Assembly: GCA_049454295.1 (NCBI GenBank)
Contig: JBMTYG010000152.1
Coordinates: 1 to 6,486 of the forward strand
DNA: 6,486 nucleotides
Source of the DNA: UBA7803 sp049454295
GTDB lineage: Bacteria > Pseudomonadota > Gammaproteobacteria > Pseudomonadales > Azotimanducaceae
Direction: 5' to 3'
The stretch's first letter is position 1. Every line of letters begins with the position of its first letter. The position numbers and the translations under genes are program-made. The notes beneath the pieces are model-generated. The model saw only the letters and a list, made by a program, of their open reading frames with translations. It was not told the DNA's origin and ran no database searches. Positions 1 to 6,486 of this stretch are shown piece by piece.

Positions 1-105
1 GTGGTCAGCCTGCCGAGCACGGTGGTCAGCCTGCCGAGCACGGTGGTCAGCCTGCCGAGCACGGTGGTCAGCCTGCTGAGCACGGTGGTAAGCCCGCCGA
101 GGAGG
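1..105 (+). repeat. 21-bp tandem repeat, five units
   Basis: Units lie at 1-21, 22-42, 43-63, 64-84 and 85-105. The first three are identical (gtggtcagcctgccgagcac plus g). The fourth has a single C-to-T change at 77 and the fifth has four changes. The array touches the window edge, so more copies may lie upstream. The 21-base period is a multiple of three, so gain or loss of units would lengthen or shorten the encoded protein by seven residues without shifting the frame. Near-identity of the upstream units with a decayed last unit suggests recent expansion by slippage or recombination. Confidence 0.95.
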
Positions 106-137
106 GTGATCAGGCGGCTACCCAGACACCGGAGTGA
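1..137 (+). CDS. 3' end of an unidentified gene with a heptapeptide-repeat C-terminus (partial)
   Basis: Only the last 44 codons are in the window, read from base 3 to the TGA at 135-137. The visible tail is four copies of GQPAEHG, one diverged copy GKPAEEG, and a short acidic end DQAATQTPE. The frame is inferred. The one change in the fourth copy (C to T at 77) is silent in this frame (GCC to GCT, Ala). It would create a stop in the second frame and change Pro to Leu in the first. In the diverged copy, CCT to CCC is also silent. The stop overlaps the GTG of the next gene (bases 134-137, GTGA), as in translationally coupled genes. The tail is hydrophilic, low-complexity and His/Glu-rich, probably disordered. 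Metal binding is possible but purely speculative. The body of the protein lies outside the window, so its identity cannot be given. Confidence 0.6.
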   Translation, partial: GQPAEHGGQPAEHGGQPAEHGGQPAEHGGKPAEEGDQAATQTPE

Positions 138-622
138 TCGTCGATCAAGTGCCAATGGACTACCGGCCTCGCGCTATGCGCCGGGCCGAAGTCCTGCGCC
201 GGGTCCTGATGCTGTTGGTGGGCTTGTCGCTGATGGCGGGGCTCGCGGCAGAGCCGCGGACCTTCTACGTCGGGGACATCAAGGCAGCCATGGATCGCCA
301 TATCGCCCAGACCGTCGATGATTCGGGGGTGTTTCACCTGCGGGACGATCGCACTGGGGAGGTGCTCGCGCTGCGGTTCGTGAAGATCCACGATCCAGTG
401 CGCCGGATAGACGACAACACCTATTTTGCCTGCACCGACTTTTCGTTAGTCAAAGACGAAGAGCAGCTGTACGACATCGATTTCTGGCTGCGTCCGGAGA
501 ACGGCGAGTTGCTGGTCTACAAGACCAAAGTGCATAAAGAGCCGCGGCGATCGTTGCTTTATGGCTGGTACAAACAGCCGCGCTATACGTTCGTAGATGA
601 CGAGGTGGTCGAGCTGTATTGA
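134..622 (+). CDS. Small predicted exported (periplasmic) protein of unknown family
   Basis: The product has 162 residues from the GTG at 134, or 155 or 148 from the in-frame ATGs at 155 and 176. None of these starts has a good Shine-Dalgarno. The GTG overlaps the upstream stop (GTGA), favouring coupled translation. The ATG at 176 gives the cleanest signal peptide: an Arg-rich MRRAEVLRR, then hydrophobic VLMLLVGLSLMAGLA, with likely cleavage near AA-EP. There is no lipobox Cys after the hydrophobic stretch, so it is not an obvious lipoprotein. The mature part is about 122 residues, soluble, and rich in Asp and aromatic residues. It has a single Cys in DDNTYFACTDF and later KTKVHKEPR and WYKQPRYTFVDDE. 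I have a vague impression of similar small secreted hypothetical proteins in other proteobacteria but cannot name a family. It lies between the repeat-tailed gene and the acyl-CoA ligase, probably on one transcript. That it is a real gene is fairly sure; its function is unknown. Confidence 0.8.
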   Translation: MIVDQVPMDYRPRAMRRAEVLRRVLMLLVGLSLMAGLAAEPRTFYVGDIKAAMDRHIAQTVDDSGVFHLRDDRTGEVLALRFVKIHDPVRRIDDNTYFACTDFSLVKDEEQLYDIDFWLRPENGELLVYKTKVHKEPRRSLLYGWYKQPRYTFVDDEVVELY

Positions 623-648
623 ACGTCGGCCTGAGGGGCGAGGTTTTT

Positions 649-653
649 GGAGG
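649..653 (+). promoter_or_regulatory. Ribosome binding site deciding the ligase start
   Basis: GGAGG within a run ggaggggg lies four bases before the GTG at 658. It is the only strong Shine-Dalgarno near the start of the ligase gene. It favours GTG 658 over the in-frame TTG at 619, which has no such site but overlaps the previous stop (TTGA, 619-622). The spacing is somewhat short. Confidence 0.55.
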
Positions 654-657
654 GGGC

Positions 658-2241
658 GTGACTGCGGATCTCAATTACGGTGATCTGTTCGAGGAAATCG
701 CGCGGGTCATCCCCGATCGCCCGGCAATTTGCTACGGCGATCGCGTGACCAGCTGGGCCGAATTCGATCGCCGTACCAATAATCTTGGACGCTGGCTGCT
801 GGCTGCCGGTCTTGGCACGGGCAGCAAGGTGGCGTTTTATCTGCGCAATACGCCGGCCTACGTCGAGTTGTTTGGCGCGTGTGCCAAAGCGCGCCTCACG
901 CACGCCAACGTGAACTACCGCTACGTCGGGGCCGAGCTCCTGCATGTCATCGATAATTCGGACGCAGAAGCGGTGGTCTATGAACCCGAGTTCGCCGACC
1001 GGGCCCGGGAACTGCGGGCGCATCTGCCGCGGGTCAAGGTGTGGCTCGAAAATGGGTCTTCCTGCAAGAACGAGTTCGCCCACGCGCTCGAGGCCGTGAT
1101 CGATAGCGGTGATGGGGCACCGCTCGGCAACGCCCGGTCTGGCACGGATCTCTACTTTATGTACACGGGTGGCACGACGGGCTACCCCAAGGCGGTGATG
1201 TGGCAGCATCGTGACCGTATCGCGATCATCGGTATGTCTGATGCGCCCGATGCACGGACCCATGCTGCCCAGGTTGCGGCGCGCGCGCCCGGTCCGGTCG
1301 CGCTGCCCGCCTGCCCGCTCATGCACTCGACGGGCTTTACCACGATGTTGTCCGCGCTCTGTCGGGGTGGATGCATCGTGTTACCACCGCAGGGCGTGTT
1401 CGATGCCGAGGCGTGCATTCGGGAGATCGAACGCGCATCGGTGACTCTGATCGCGATTGTGGGTGATCCGTTCTCGGTGCCCATGATCGAATACCTGCGT
1501 GCTCATCCTCGACGTCACACGCTGACGCACGTTGCCACGATCAGCTCGGCGGGTGCCATGTGGAGCGCAACGTGCAAGCGCGAGCTGCTCGAGTATTTTC
1601 CGAATGCGACGTTGTCCGATGCGCTGGGCGCCTCCGAAGGATCTGGACTTGCGTCCTCGCAGATGCGGCGCGGCGAGGAGGTGCCTACGGCTGCTTTCAA
1701 GGTTGGCGCTAACGTGAAGGTGTTCACCGAGGACTTTCGTGAAGTGCCTGCGGGGTCGGGTGAGGCGGGTCTGATCGCAAAAACCGGTCCGCTGCCGCTC
1801 GGTTACTACAAGGACCCTGAGCGTACCGCGCGCACTTTCCCCGTGATCGATGGGGTCAGGTATTCAATCCCCGGCGACTGGTGCCGGGTGGAAACGGATG
1901 GCACGCTCATCCTGCTTGGACGCGGTAGCAACTGCATCAACACCGGGGGCGAGAAGGTTTTTCCGGAGGAGGTCGAAGAGGCCCTGAAACAGGCGCCGGG
2001 AATTCAGGATGCGGCGGTGCTCGGCATGCCTGATGCTCGCTGGGGGCAGGCGGTTGTTGCGCTGGTCAGGACCGCAGGCGGCCTCGCTGTGGACACCGCG
2101 GGCGTGCGGTCGGTGCTCGACCGATTGCTCGCCCGTTACAAGCACCCGAAGCATTATGTCGTTACGCGAGAGCCCTTCCGGCATGACAACGGCAAGGTTA
2201 ACTATCGCGCAGCTCGGGTATTGCTCGATCAAACGTCCTGA
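658..2241 (+). CDS. Acyl-CoA synthetase (AMP-forming fatty/steroid acid-CoA ligase), FadD19-like
   Basis: This is a ligase of the ANL adenylating superfamily, 527 residues from GTG 658 (540 if TTG 619 is used). Such enzymes activate a carboxylic acid with ATP to an acyl-adenylate and then form the CoA thioester, in the cytoplasm or at the membrane. The phosphate-binding loop is YTGGTTGYPKAVMW (Y169-W182 region; Lys178). GYYKDPERTARTF begins at 382. IPGDW has the ribose-binding Asp407, GRGSNCINTGGEKVFPEEVE follows from about 421, and the C-terminal NGKVNYR carries the catalytic Lys513. The hinge reads GRGS rather than the usual GRxKD. This, together with NVNYRYVGAELLHVIDNSDA, TGGTTGYPKAVMW and GVRYSIPGDW, closely matches my memory of mycobacterial FadD19/FadD17-type ligases, which act on steroid side-chain or long-chain acids. 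The substrate here is an inference and could be another branched or long-chain acid. All core motifs are intact. The gene follows the small exported-protein gene by 35 bases and overlaps the opposite-strand ABC gene by 13 bases. Confidence 0.93.
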   Translation: MTADLNYGDLFEEIARVIPDRPAICYGDRVTSWAEFDRRTNNLGRWLLAAGLGTGSKVAFYLRNTPAYVELFGACAKARLTHANVNYRYVGAELLHVIDNSDAEAVVYEPEFADRARELRAHLPRVKVWLENGSSCKNEFAHALEAVIDSGDGAPLGNARSGTDLYFMYTGGTTGYPKAVMWQHRDRIAIIGMSDAPDARTHAAQVAARAPGPVALPACPLMHSTGFTTMLSALCRGGCIVLPPQGVFDAEACIREIERASVTLIAIVGDPFSVPMIEYLRAHPRRHTLTHVATISSAGAMWSATCKRELLEYFPNATLSDALGASEGSGLASSQMRRGEEVPTAAFKVGANVKVFTEDFREVPAGSGEAGLIAKTGPLPLGYYKDPERTARTFPVIDGVRYSIPGDWCRVETDGTLILLGRGSNCINTGGEKVFPEEVEEALKQAPGIQDAAVLGMPDARWGQAVVALVRTAGGLAVDTAGVRSVLDRLLARYKHPKHYVVTREPFRHDNGKVNYRAARVLLDQTS

Positions 2242-4082
2242 AACTGCAGCTCATGCAGGGTTCGATAAAGCCCGCCTCGGGCGATCAGTTCGCTGTGCGA
2301 GCCGAGTTCGCGCACACGCCCGTGCTCGAGCACCAGAATGCGATCGGCTTCCTGGATGGTCTGCAACCGGTGTGCGATCACGATGGACGTGCGTCCGGCA
2401 GTCAGGGTGCGCAAGGCGTCCTGGATGAGGCGTTCAGTCTCTGTATCGATACTCGCAGTGGCTTCGTCGAGCACAAGGATTTCCGGATCCGCTGCCAGCA
2501 CGCGAGCGAAGGCAAGCAGCTGCCGCTGTCCTTGGGAGAGGTTCTGCCCGCGTTCCGACAGAGCAGTATCGTAACCCTGCGGCAGCGCGGTAATGAACTC
2601 GTGCGCGTTCACGCGCCGCGCCGCGGCCTCGACATCGGCGCGTGAAAGGGACGGATTAGCTAACGCAATGTTGTCATGCACCGTGCCGGAAAAAATATGG
2701 AAATCCTGCAAAACCACGCCCACGCGGCGGCGCAGATCCCGGGTGTGTATCTGGTTTACGTCAATGTCATCGAGAAACAGGTGCCCGTCGGGAATATCGT
2801 AAAACCTCGCAAGCAGGCGGATGAACGTACTCTTGCCCGACCCCGTAGGACCCACGATGGCAAGCTTTTCCCCTGGGCGAATATCGAAGCTCACGTCGTG
2901 CAGCACCGGTGTGCCCGGGTCATAAGCGAAGTCAAGGTGCCGCACGCGCACGGCACCCCGTAACCGCGCTGGCAGGATGACGGGCTGCGCAGGCTCGTGT
3001 ATGCGCTCGTCCCAGTCCAGCGCCTGAAAAATCCGTTCCCCGCTCGCCATCGCGCGGAACAGGATATTGGTCTGCTCGCCAAGTACGACGATCGGTTGGA
3101 ACAGAAGGTCGATGAAGCGCGTGAAAAGGATTACGCCGCCGAGCGTCATCTGCTCCTGGATCACTGCGCCGCCCCCGTACCAGACGATCGCGCCGATCGC
3201 GATGTGCGCCATGCTGTCGGTGAATGCGCCGTATAGAGTTTCGACACGCGCGCTTTTAAGCTCCTGGCGCCGGTTTTCGGCATTGATGCGCGTGTAGCGC
3301 GCCAGGTTTTCCTGCTCCCGAACGGACAGCTGCACCACCTGCAGCCCAGCCAGATTTTCCTGCAGATTCTGGTTCAGCGCGGACACAGAGGCGCGCACGC
3401 GTCGAAAAAGCTCGCGCGTGGTGCGTCGGAACAGCGCGGTTGCGCTGCCCATGATGGGCATGACCAACAACAGAAGGAGCGTGAGTTTGACGTCTATGCT
3501 CAGCATGATTGCGAGCGCAACAAAGAACGGGACAAACTCGCCCACGAGCGCCCCAATACCGCGCAGCAGCTCATAAAGCGCCTCGACGTCGTTGGTGACG
3601 CGCGTCATGATCCGACCCACTGCGACGCGGTCGTAAAACGCCGCAGGTCGGGTCTCGAGGTGGCGAAAGAGATCCAGGCGCAGATCTCGCAGACCGTTCA
3701 CCACGGCGCTGATGAGTGTCATGCGGTGTGCGTGCCCGGTCGCGGCCCAGCCTAGCTGTAGCAGTATGTAAAGGCCGCAAGCGGCGACAAGTGGATGCAC
3801 GGAAAATGAATCGGCAAGCCACTCGGTGAGGTCGATCATGCCGAGATCCGGCGCACGAGAGCTGGTTGCACCCTGGATGATGTGATCGATGACCACGAGC
3901 GACAGGACCACTGGCATCAGCACCTGCAGTGTTGATGCGACCAGGACGAGCACGGCGCTCAGAGCGAAAGTCAATCGATAGGGACGCAGCCAGCGCAAGA
4001 GCCGGCGCAGTAGCGCAAGATTAAGGACTGCGCCGGAGATGTCCGCTTCAAAAAGCGCATAGTTGCGCGGCGCGGTGCTCAC
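2229..4082 (-). CDS. ABC exporter half-transporter, consensus-Walker subunit (MdlB/TM288-like)
   Basis: This 617-residue protein has a membrane domain fused to an ATPase domain and is the second half of a heterodimeric exporter in the inner membrane. Six membrane helices are visible at roughly 38-65, 96-116, 175-193, 199-217, 288-308 and 313-335. The ATPase domain has Walker A GPTGSGKST (Lys417), Q-loop Gln459 in VVLQDFHIF, signature LSQGQRQLLA (515 on), Walker B ILVLDEATASID with catalytic Glu540, and H-loop His571. LSQGQ is not the standard LSGGQ and is typical of this subunit type, so it should face the partner's degenerate Walker site. The loop between helices 1 and 2 is long (about 69-95). 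The GTG start overlaps the partner gene's stop by four bases and has GGGAG seven bases upstream. E. coli MdlB is about 593 residues, so length is normal. The mdlB label is withheld because orthology is not shown. Drug, lipid or peptide export are all possible. Confidence 0.93.
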   Translation of the reverse strand: MSTAPRNYALFEADISGAVLNLALLRRLLRWLRPYRLTFALSAVLVLVASTLQVLMPVVLSLVVIDHIIQGATSSRAPDLGMIDLTEWLADSFSVHPLVAACGLYILLQLGWAATGHAHRMTLISAVVNGLRDLRLDLFRHLETRPAAFYDRVAVGRIMTRVTNDVEALYELLRGIGALVGEFVPFFVALAIMLSIDVKLTLLLLLVMPIMGSATALFRRTTRELFRRVRASVSALNQNLQENLAGLQVVQLSVREQENLARYTRINAENRRQELKSARVETLYGAFTDSMAHIAIGAIVWYGGGAVIQEQMTLGGVILFTRFIDLLFQPIVVLGEQTNILFRAMASGERIFQALDWDERIHEPAQPVILPARLRGAVRVRHLDFAYDPGTPVLHDVSFDIRPGEKLAIVGPTGSGKSTFIRLLARFYDIPDGHLFLDDIDVNQIHTRDLRRRVGVVLQDFHIFSGTVHDNIALANPSLSRADVEAAARRVNAHEFITALPQGYDTALSERGQNLSQGQRQLLAFARVLAADPEILVLDEATASIDTETERLIQDALRTLTAGRTSIVIAHRLQTIQEADRILVLEHGRVRELGSHSELIARGGLYRTLHELQFQDV

Positions 4083-5839
4083 GTGATCGCTCCCGCGGCG
4101 GTCGGTGCGTCCATGGTCGTGCCCTCGCGTTGGGCGCGCTCCAGTTCCGCGTACAGCCCGCCCGCGGCGATCAGCGTCTCGTGTGAGCCTGATTCGACGA
4201 TGCGACCCCGATCCAGCACCACGATGCGATCGGCGTGGCGTGCGGTCGAGACGCGATGGGAGACAAGGATAGTGGTCTGTCCGCGGCGCAGGCGTTTCAA
4301 CGCTCGCAAGATGTGGTCTTCGGTCTCGGTATCGACGCTTGAGAAGCAGTCATCGAGCACCAGTACGGGCGCTGCACGAATCAGGCCGCGCGCGAGCGTT
4401 GCGCGCTGTTTCTGTCCGCCGGACAACGTGACCCCGCGCTCGCCCACGACTGTTGCCATCTGCGCGGGGAAGCGTTCGATGGTGTCCTTGAGCGCAGCCG
4501 CGTCGGCGGCTGACCAGATGTCATCCAACGCGCGTTGTGGCAGGTCATAGGTCAGGTTATCCGCCAGCGGTTCCCCAAACAGGAAGGGATCCTGCGGCAC
4601 AAGCACGATTTGGCTGCGCAGCGTCGCGAGCGGATAGTCGCGTACGTCGTGTCCGTCCACCTGGACGCTGCCCGCAGGCGGATCCAGCAGCCGCACGAGC
4701 AGTTTCAAGAGCGTGGATTTTCCTGATCCGACACGCCCCATGATCGCAATTGATTCGCCAGCTGCGATGTCGAGCGAAACATCGGTCAGCGCCGCGGTGC
4801 GGCGATCGGGATAGCGCCAGTCAAGGTGACGCAGCTGAATCGATCCGCGAATACGGGTGGGGGCGCTGCCGCTTGGTCGATCGGGGATTTCCGGTTCCAG
4901 TGCGATCACTTCGAACAGACGATCGCTTGCGATGGCCGCCCGCTGGAACAGGTTGATAATGAAACCCGCTACGCGAAACGGCGCCACCGCCATGGCGACG
5001 TACATGAAGAAAGCGACAAACCCACCCACGCTGAGCTCGCCGCGGAGCACGAGGGACCCGCCGTAGCCGAGGATGGTCACTGAGCAAAGCGCTGCGAGCG
5101 AAGGCATCCAGGCCATCATCAGCGAGTTCACGCGCGCCTGCTGGTAGAACGCGTCAGCATAGGCCTGATTGGTGGCGGCGAAGCGCCGGATCTCCGGTTC
5201 CTCCTGCACCATCGCCTGGATGGTGCGGATCCCTGAGAGATTCTCTTGGACGTGAGTGCCGAGGTCCGACAGGCGATCCTGTACGTCGCGTGACGTCTCG
5301 GCCATTTTTGCGGCAGAGCGCTGAGCGTAGATGTAGATCAGCGGCAGCGGCGGTAACAGTAGCAGCGTGAGCGCGGGCGAAAGATAGAGCATGAAGCCAA
5401 ACCCTACCAGCGTCGCATAGACCATGATCACGACGAGAATCGTTCCCATGGCGATCAGCCTCTGAATGAGCGCAATGTCCGAGACGGCGCGCGTCATCAT
5501 GTCGCCGATGGTGTGGTGAGCGAAAAACGCGGGACCCTGGCGTTGCAACGCCGCATAGAGTGATTCGCGCAAATCAAAGGCAACGTGTTGACCGACGCTA
5601 CGCACGGTGTAACGCGCGAAGGTCACAACCACGTAGCGAGCCACCACCGCGAGCAGAATTCCTGCCACGGGCAGTGTCAGATCGGCATTGCCCGTGGCGA
5701 TGCGGTCGATACCGAGCGCCAGATACCAGGGCACCAGCGCCTCGAGCACACGGGAGCCGCCAAAGCCCGCAACGCCGAGTGCAAGGCGTCCCGTATACGG
5801 CCGGACAAACGGCGCGATGCGCACAAGCGAGGCTCTCAT
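4079..5839 (-). CDS. ABC exporter half-transporter, degenerate-site subunit (MdlA/TM287-like)
   Basis: This 586-residue protein starts at ATG 5839 and is the first half of the heterodimeric exporter. Hydrophobic segments lie at about 18-42, 53-75, 129-150, 152-172, 244-265 and 270-298. The ATPase domain has Walker A GRVGSGKST (Lys374), Q-loop Gln416 in VPQDPFLFG, a full signature LSGGQKQR (472-479), Walker B VLVLDDCFSSVD and H-loop His528. Asp497 stands where the catalytic Glu is expected. This matches the non-hydrolysing subunit of heterodimeric exporters, and E. coli MdlA likewise has LDDALSAVD from memory. Its intact LSGGQ should complete the consensus site of the partner. The gene begins 17 bases after asnS ends. 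The only Shine-Dalgarno-like AGGA overlaps the asnS stop and sits 15 bases from the ATG, which is too far to be convincing, so translation may depend on coupling. Transported substrate unknown; multidrug or lipid-like export is the usual family role. Confidence 0.93.
   Translation of the reverse strand: MRASLVRIAPFVRPYTGRLALGVAGFGGSRVLEALVPWYLALGIDRIATGNADLTLPVAGILLAVVARYVVVTFARYTVRSVGQHVAFDLRESLYAALQRQGPAFFAHHTIGDMMTRAVSDIALIQRLIAMGTILVVIMVYATLVGFGFMLYLSPALTLLLLPPLPLIYIYAQRSAAKMAETSRDVQDRLSDLGTHVQENLSGIRTIQAMVQEEPEIRRFAATNQAYADAFYQQARVNSLMMAWMPSLAALCSVTILGYGGSLVLRGELSVGGFVAFFMYVAMAVAPFRVAGFIINLFQRAAIASDRLFEVIALEPEIPDRPSGSAPTRIRGSIQLRHLDWRYPDRRTAALTDVSLDIAAGESIAIMGRVGSGKSTLLKLLVRLLDPPAGSVQVDGHDVRDYPLATLRSQIVLVPQDPFLFGEPLADNLTYDLPQRALDDIWSAADAAALKDTIERFPAQMATVVGERGVTLSGGQKQRATLARGLIRAAPVLVLDDCFSSVDTETEDHILRALKRLRRGQTTILVSHRVSTARHADRIVVLDRGRIVESGSHETLIAAGGLYAELERAQREGTTMDAPTAAGAIT
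4090..4094 (-). promoter_or_regulatory. Ribosome binding site of the second ABC gene
   Basis: On the minus strand GGGAG lies seven bases before the GTG at 4082-4080, inside the 3' end of the upstream ABC gene. It supports this GTG, the one overlapping the previous stop, as the true start and points to coupled, near-equal production of the two subunits. Confidence 0.6.
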
Positions 5840-5856
5840 AAGCGCGCCAATTCGTC

Positions 5857-6486
5857 CTAGAAAAGGGCGCTCTTGGGGACGCGCGGAAACGGAATCACGT
5901 CGCGGATGTTTTCCATGCCCGTGACATAGAGCACGAGCCGCTCGAGCCCGAGACCGAAGCCCGCATGAGGCACCGTACCGTACCTGCGAAGGTCGCGATA
6001 CCAGCCCAGTTCGCCGCTTAATCCGTGTTCCGCCATGCGCGCATCGAGAACATCCAGGCGCTCTTCACGCTGGCTGCCACCGATGATTTCTCCAACACCG
6101 GGAACCAGGACATCCATGGCCGCCACAGTGCGACCATCGTCATTAAGGCGCATGTAGAACGCCTTGAAGTCTTTCGGATAGTTGGTGACAACCACAGGCC
6201 CGCCGACGTGGCGCTCGGTCAGATAACGCTCGTGCTCGGATTGCAGATCGGCACCCCAGTGCACCGGATATTCGAAAGCGACCGGGGCTTTCTCCAGGAT
6301 GCGTATCGCTTCACCGTAGTCGATACGCTCGAACGGCGCGCGAATCAGGGATTCGAGGCGCGTGATCGCCGCGGGGTCAATGCGGTCAGCAAAGAACGCC
6401 ATATCCTCTGGACACGCAGCCAACACGGCGGTGAACACGGACTTGAGAAAATCCTCCGCCAGCGCGGCGTTGTCCGTCAGGTCGGC
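5857..6486 (-). CDS. asnS: Asparagine--tRNA ligase, C-terminal part (partial at window edge)
   Basis: The last 209 residues of AsnS, the class IIb synthetase that charges tRNA-Asn with asparagine in the cytoplasm, are present. The frame is open to the window edge and ends at TAG 5859-5857. The fragment covers part of the catalytic core: SEHERYLTERH, VVVTNYPKDFKAFYMRLN, VAAMDVLVPGVGEIIGGSQREERLDVLDARM, WYRDLRRYGTVPHAGFGLGLERLV and GMENIRDVIPFPR. Class II motif 3 is the GFGLGLER stretch with Arg183 of the fragment. It matches remembered E. coli AsnS nearly residue for residue in these blocks (E. coli total about 466 residues). The anticodon-binding domain and class II motifs 1 and 2 lie outside the window. 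Asn rather than Asp specificity rests on this overall likeness and was not tested otherwise. No terminator is visible after the stop, so the transcript probably runs on into the ABC genes 17 bases downstream. Confidence 0.95.
   Translation of the reverse strand, partial: ADLTDNAALAEDFLKSVFTAVLAACPEDMAFFADRIDPAAITRLESLIRAPFERIDYGEAIRILEKAPVAFEYPVHWGADLQSEHERYLTERHVGGPVVVTNYPKDFKAFYMRLNDDGRTVAAMDVLVPGVGEIIGGSQREERLDVLDARMAEHGLSGELGWYRDLRRYGTVPHAGFGLGLERLVLYVTGMENIRDVIPFPRVPKSALF

Noticed and set aside
1..110. CRISPR-like array
   Set aside because: The units are directly contiguous with no spacers, a 21-base period and coding sense, so it is a coding tandem repeat.
1..321. Open first frame through the repeat (VVSLPST repeats) running on to 321
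   Set aside because: It continues into the exported-protein gene in another frame with Arg/Pro-rich, low-quality sequence, and the unit-4 change is non-silent here. It is an artefact of the repeat having no stop in this frame.
583..1326. Long open frame on the minus strand opposite the acyl-CoA ligase
   Set aside because: It lies antisense to a ligase region with clear family motifs. Its product is Arg/His-rich with no recognisable domain, as expected of shadow frames in GC-rich DNA.
2271..2283. Short hairpin GCCCG-CCT-CGGGC as a terminator for the plus-strand genes
   Set aside because: The stem is only five base pairs, there is no T-run on either side, and it encodes the conserved ARGGLY region of the ABC protein.
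3180..3205. Clustered GCGATCGC-like words as a HIP1-type or uptake repeat
   Set aside because: Only a few imperfect copies are scattered over the window, and in GC-rich coding sequence they are expected by chance and codon use.
5840..5856. Promoter or terminator in the asnS-ABC gap
   Set aside because: The gap is 17 bases, with no inverted repeat, T-run or -10/-35-like pair.

Overview
The window reads as ordinary, densely packed chromosomal DNA of a GC-rich proteobacterium. Gammaproteobacteria is the best guess, because the partial asparaginyl-tRNA synthetase at the right edge and the MdlA/MdlB-like transporter pair resemble enterobacterial proteins closely in remembered sequence. No phage, transposon, tRNA, rRNA or CRISPR signal is visible, and no gap between genes exceeds about 35 bases.

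Left part, plus strand (1-2241): the tail of an unidentified gene enters from the left and ends at 137. Its last 44 codons include a 21-base tandem repeat encoding a Gly-Gln-Pro-Ala-Glu-His-Gly heptapeptide. Its stop overlaps the GTG of a small predicted exported protein of unknown family (134-622). Then comes an acyl-CoA synthetase/ligase of the FadD19-like type (best start 658, end 2241). The order and tight spacing suggest one transcript, although no shared function is evident.

Right part, minus strand (6486 down to 2229): the 3' part of asnS is followed after 17 bases by two half-size ABC exporter genes that overlap each other by 4 bases. The two ABC proteins have complementary departures from consensus: Asp in place of the catalytic Glu in the first, and LSQGQ in place of LSGGQ in the second. 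This is the pattern of a heterodimeric exporter with one degenerate and one consensus ATP site (the TM287/288, BmrCD and MdlAB type). The substrate cannot be read from sequence.

The two blocks converge and overlap by 13 bases at their 3' ends (2229-2241), with no recognisable terminator between them. I did not find a convincing new biological system. The items most worth a second look are the heptapeptide-repeat tail with its coupled exported partner, the FadD19-like ligase in this setting, and the linkage of asnS to the exporter pair.
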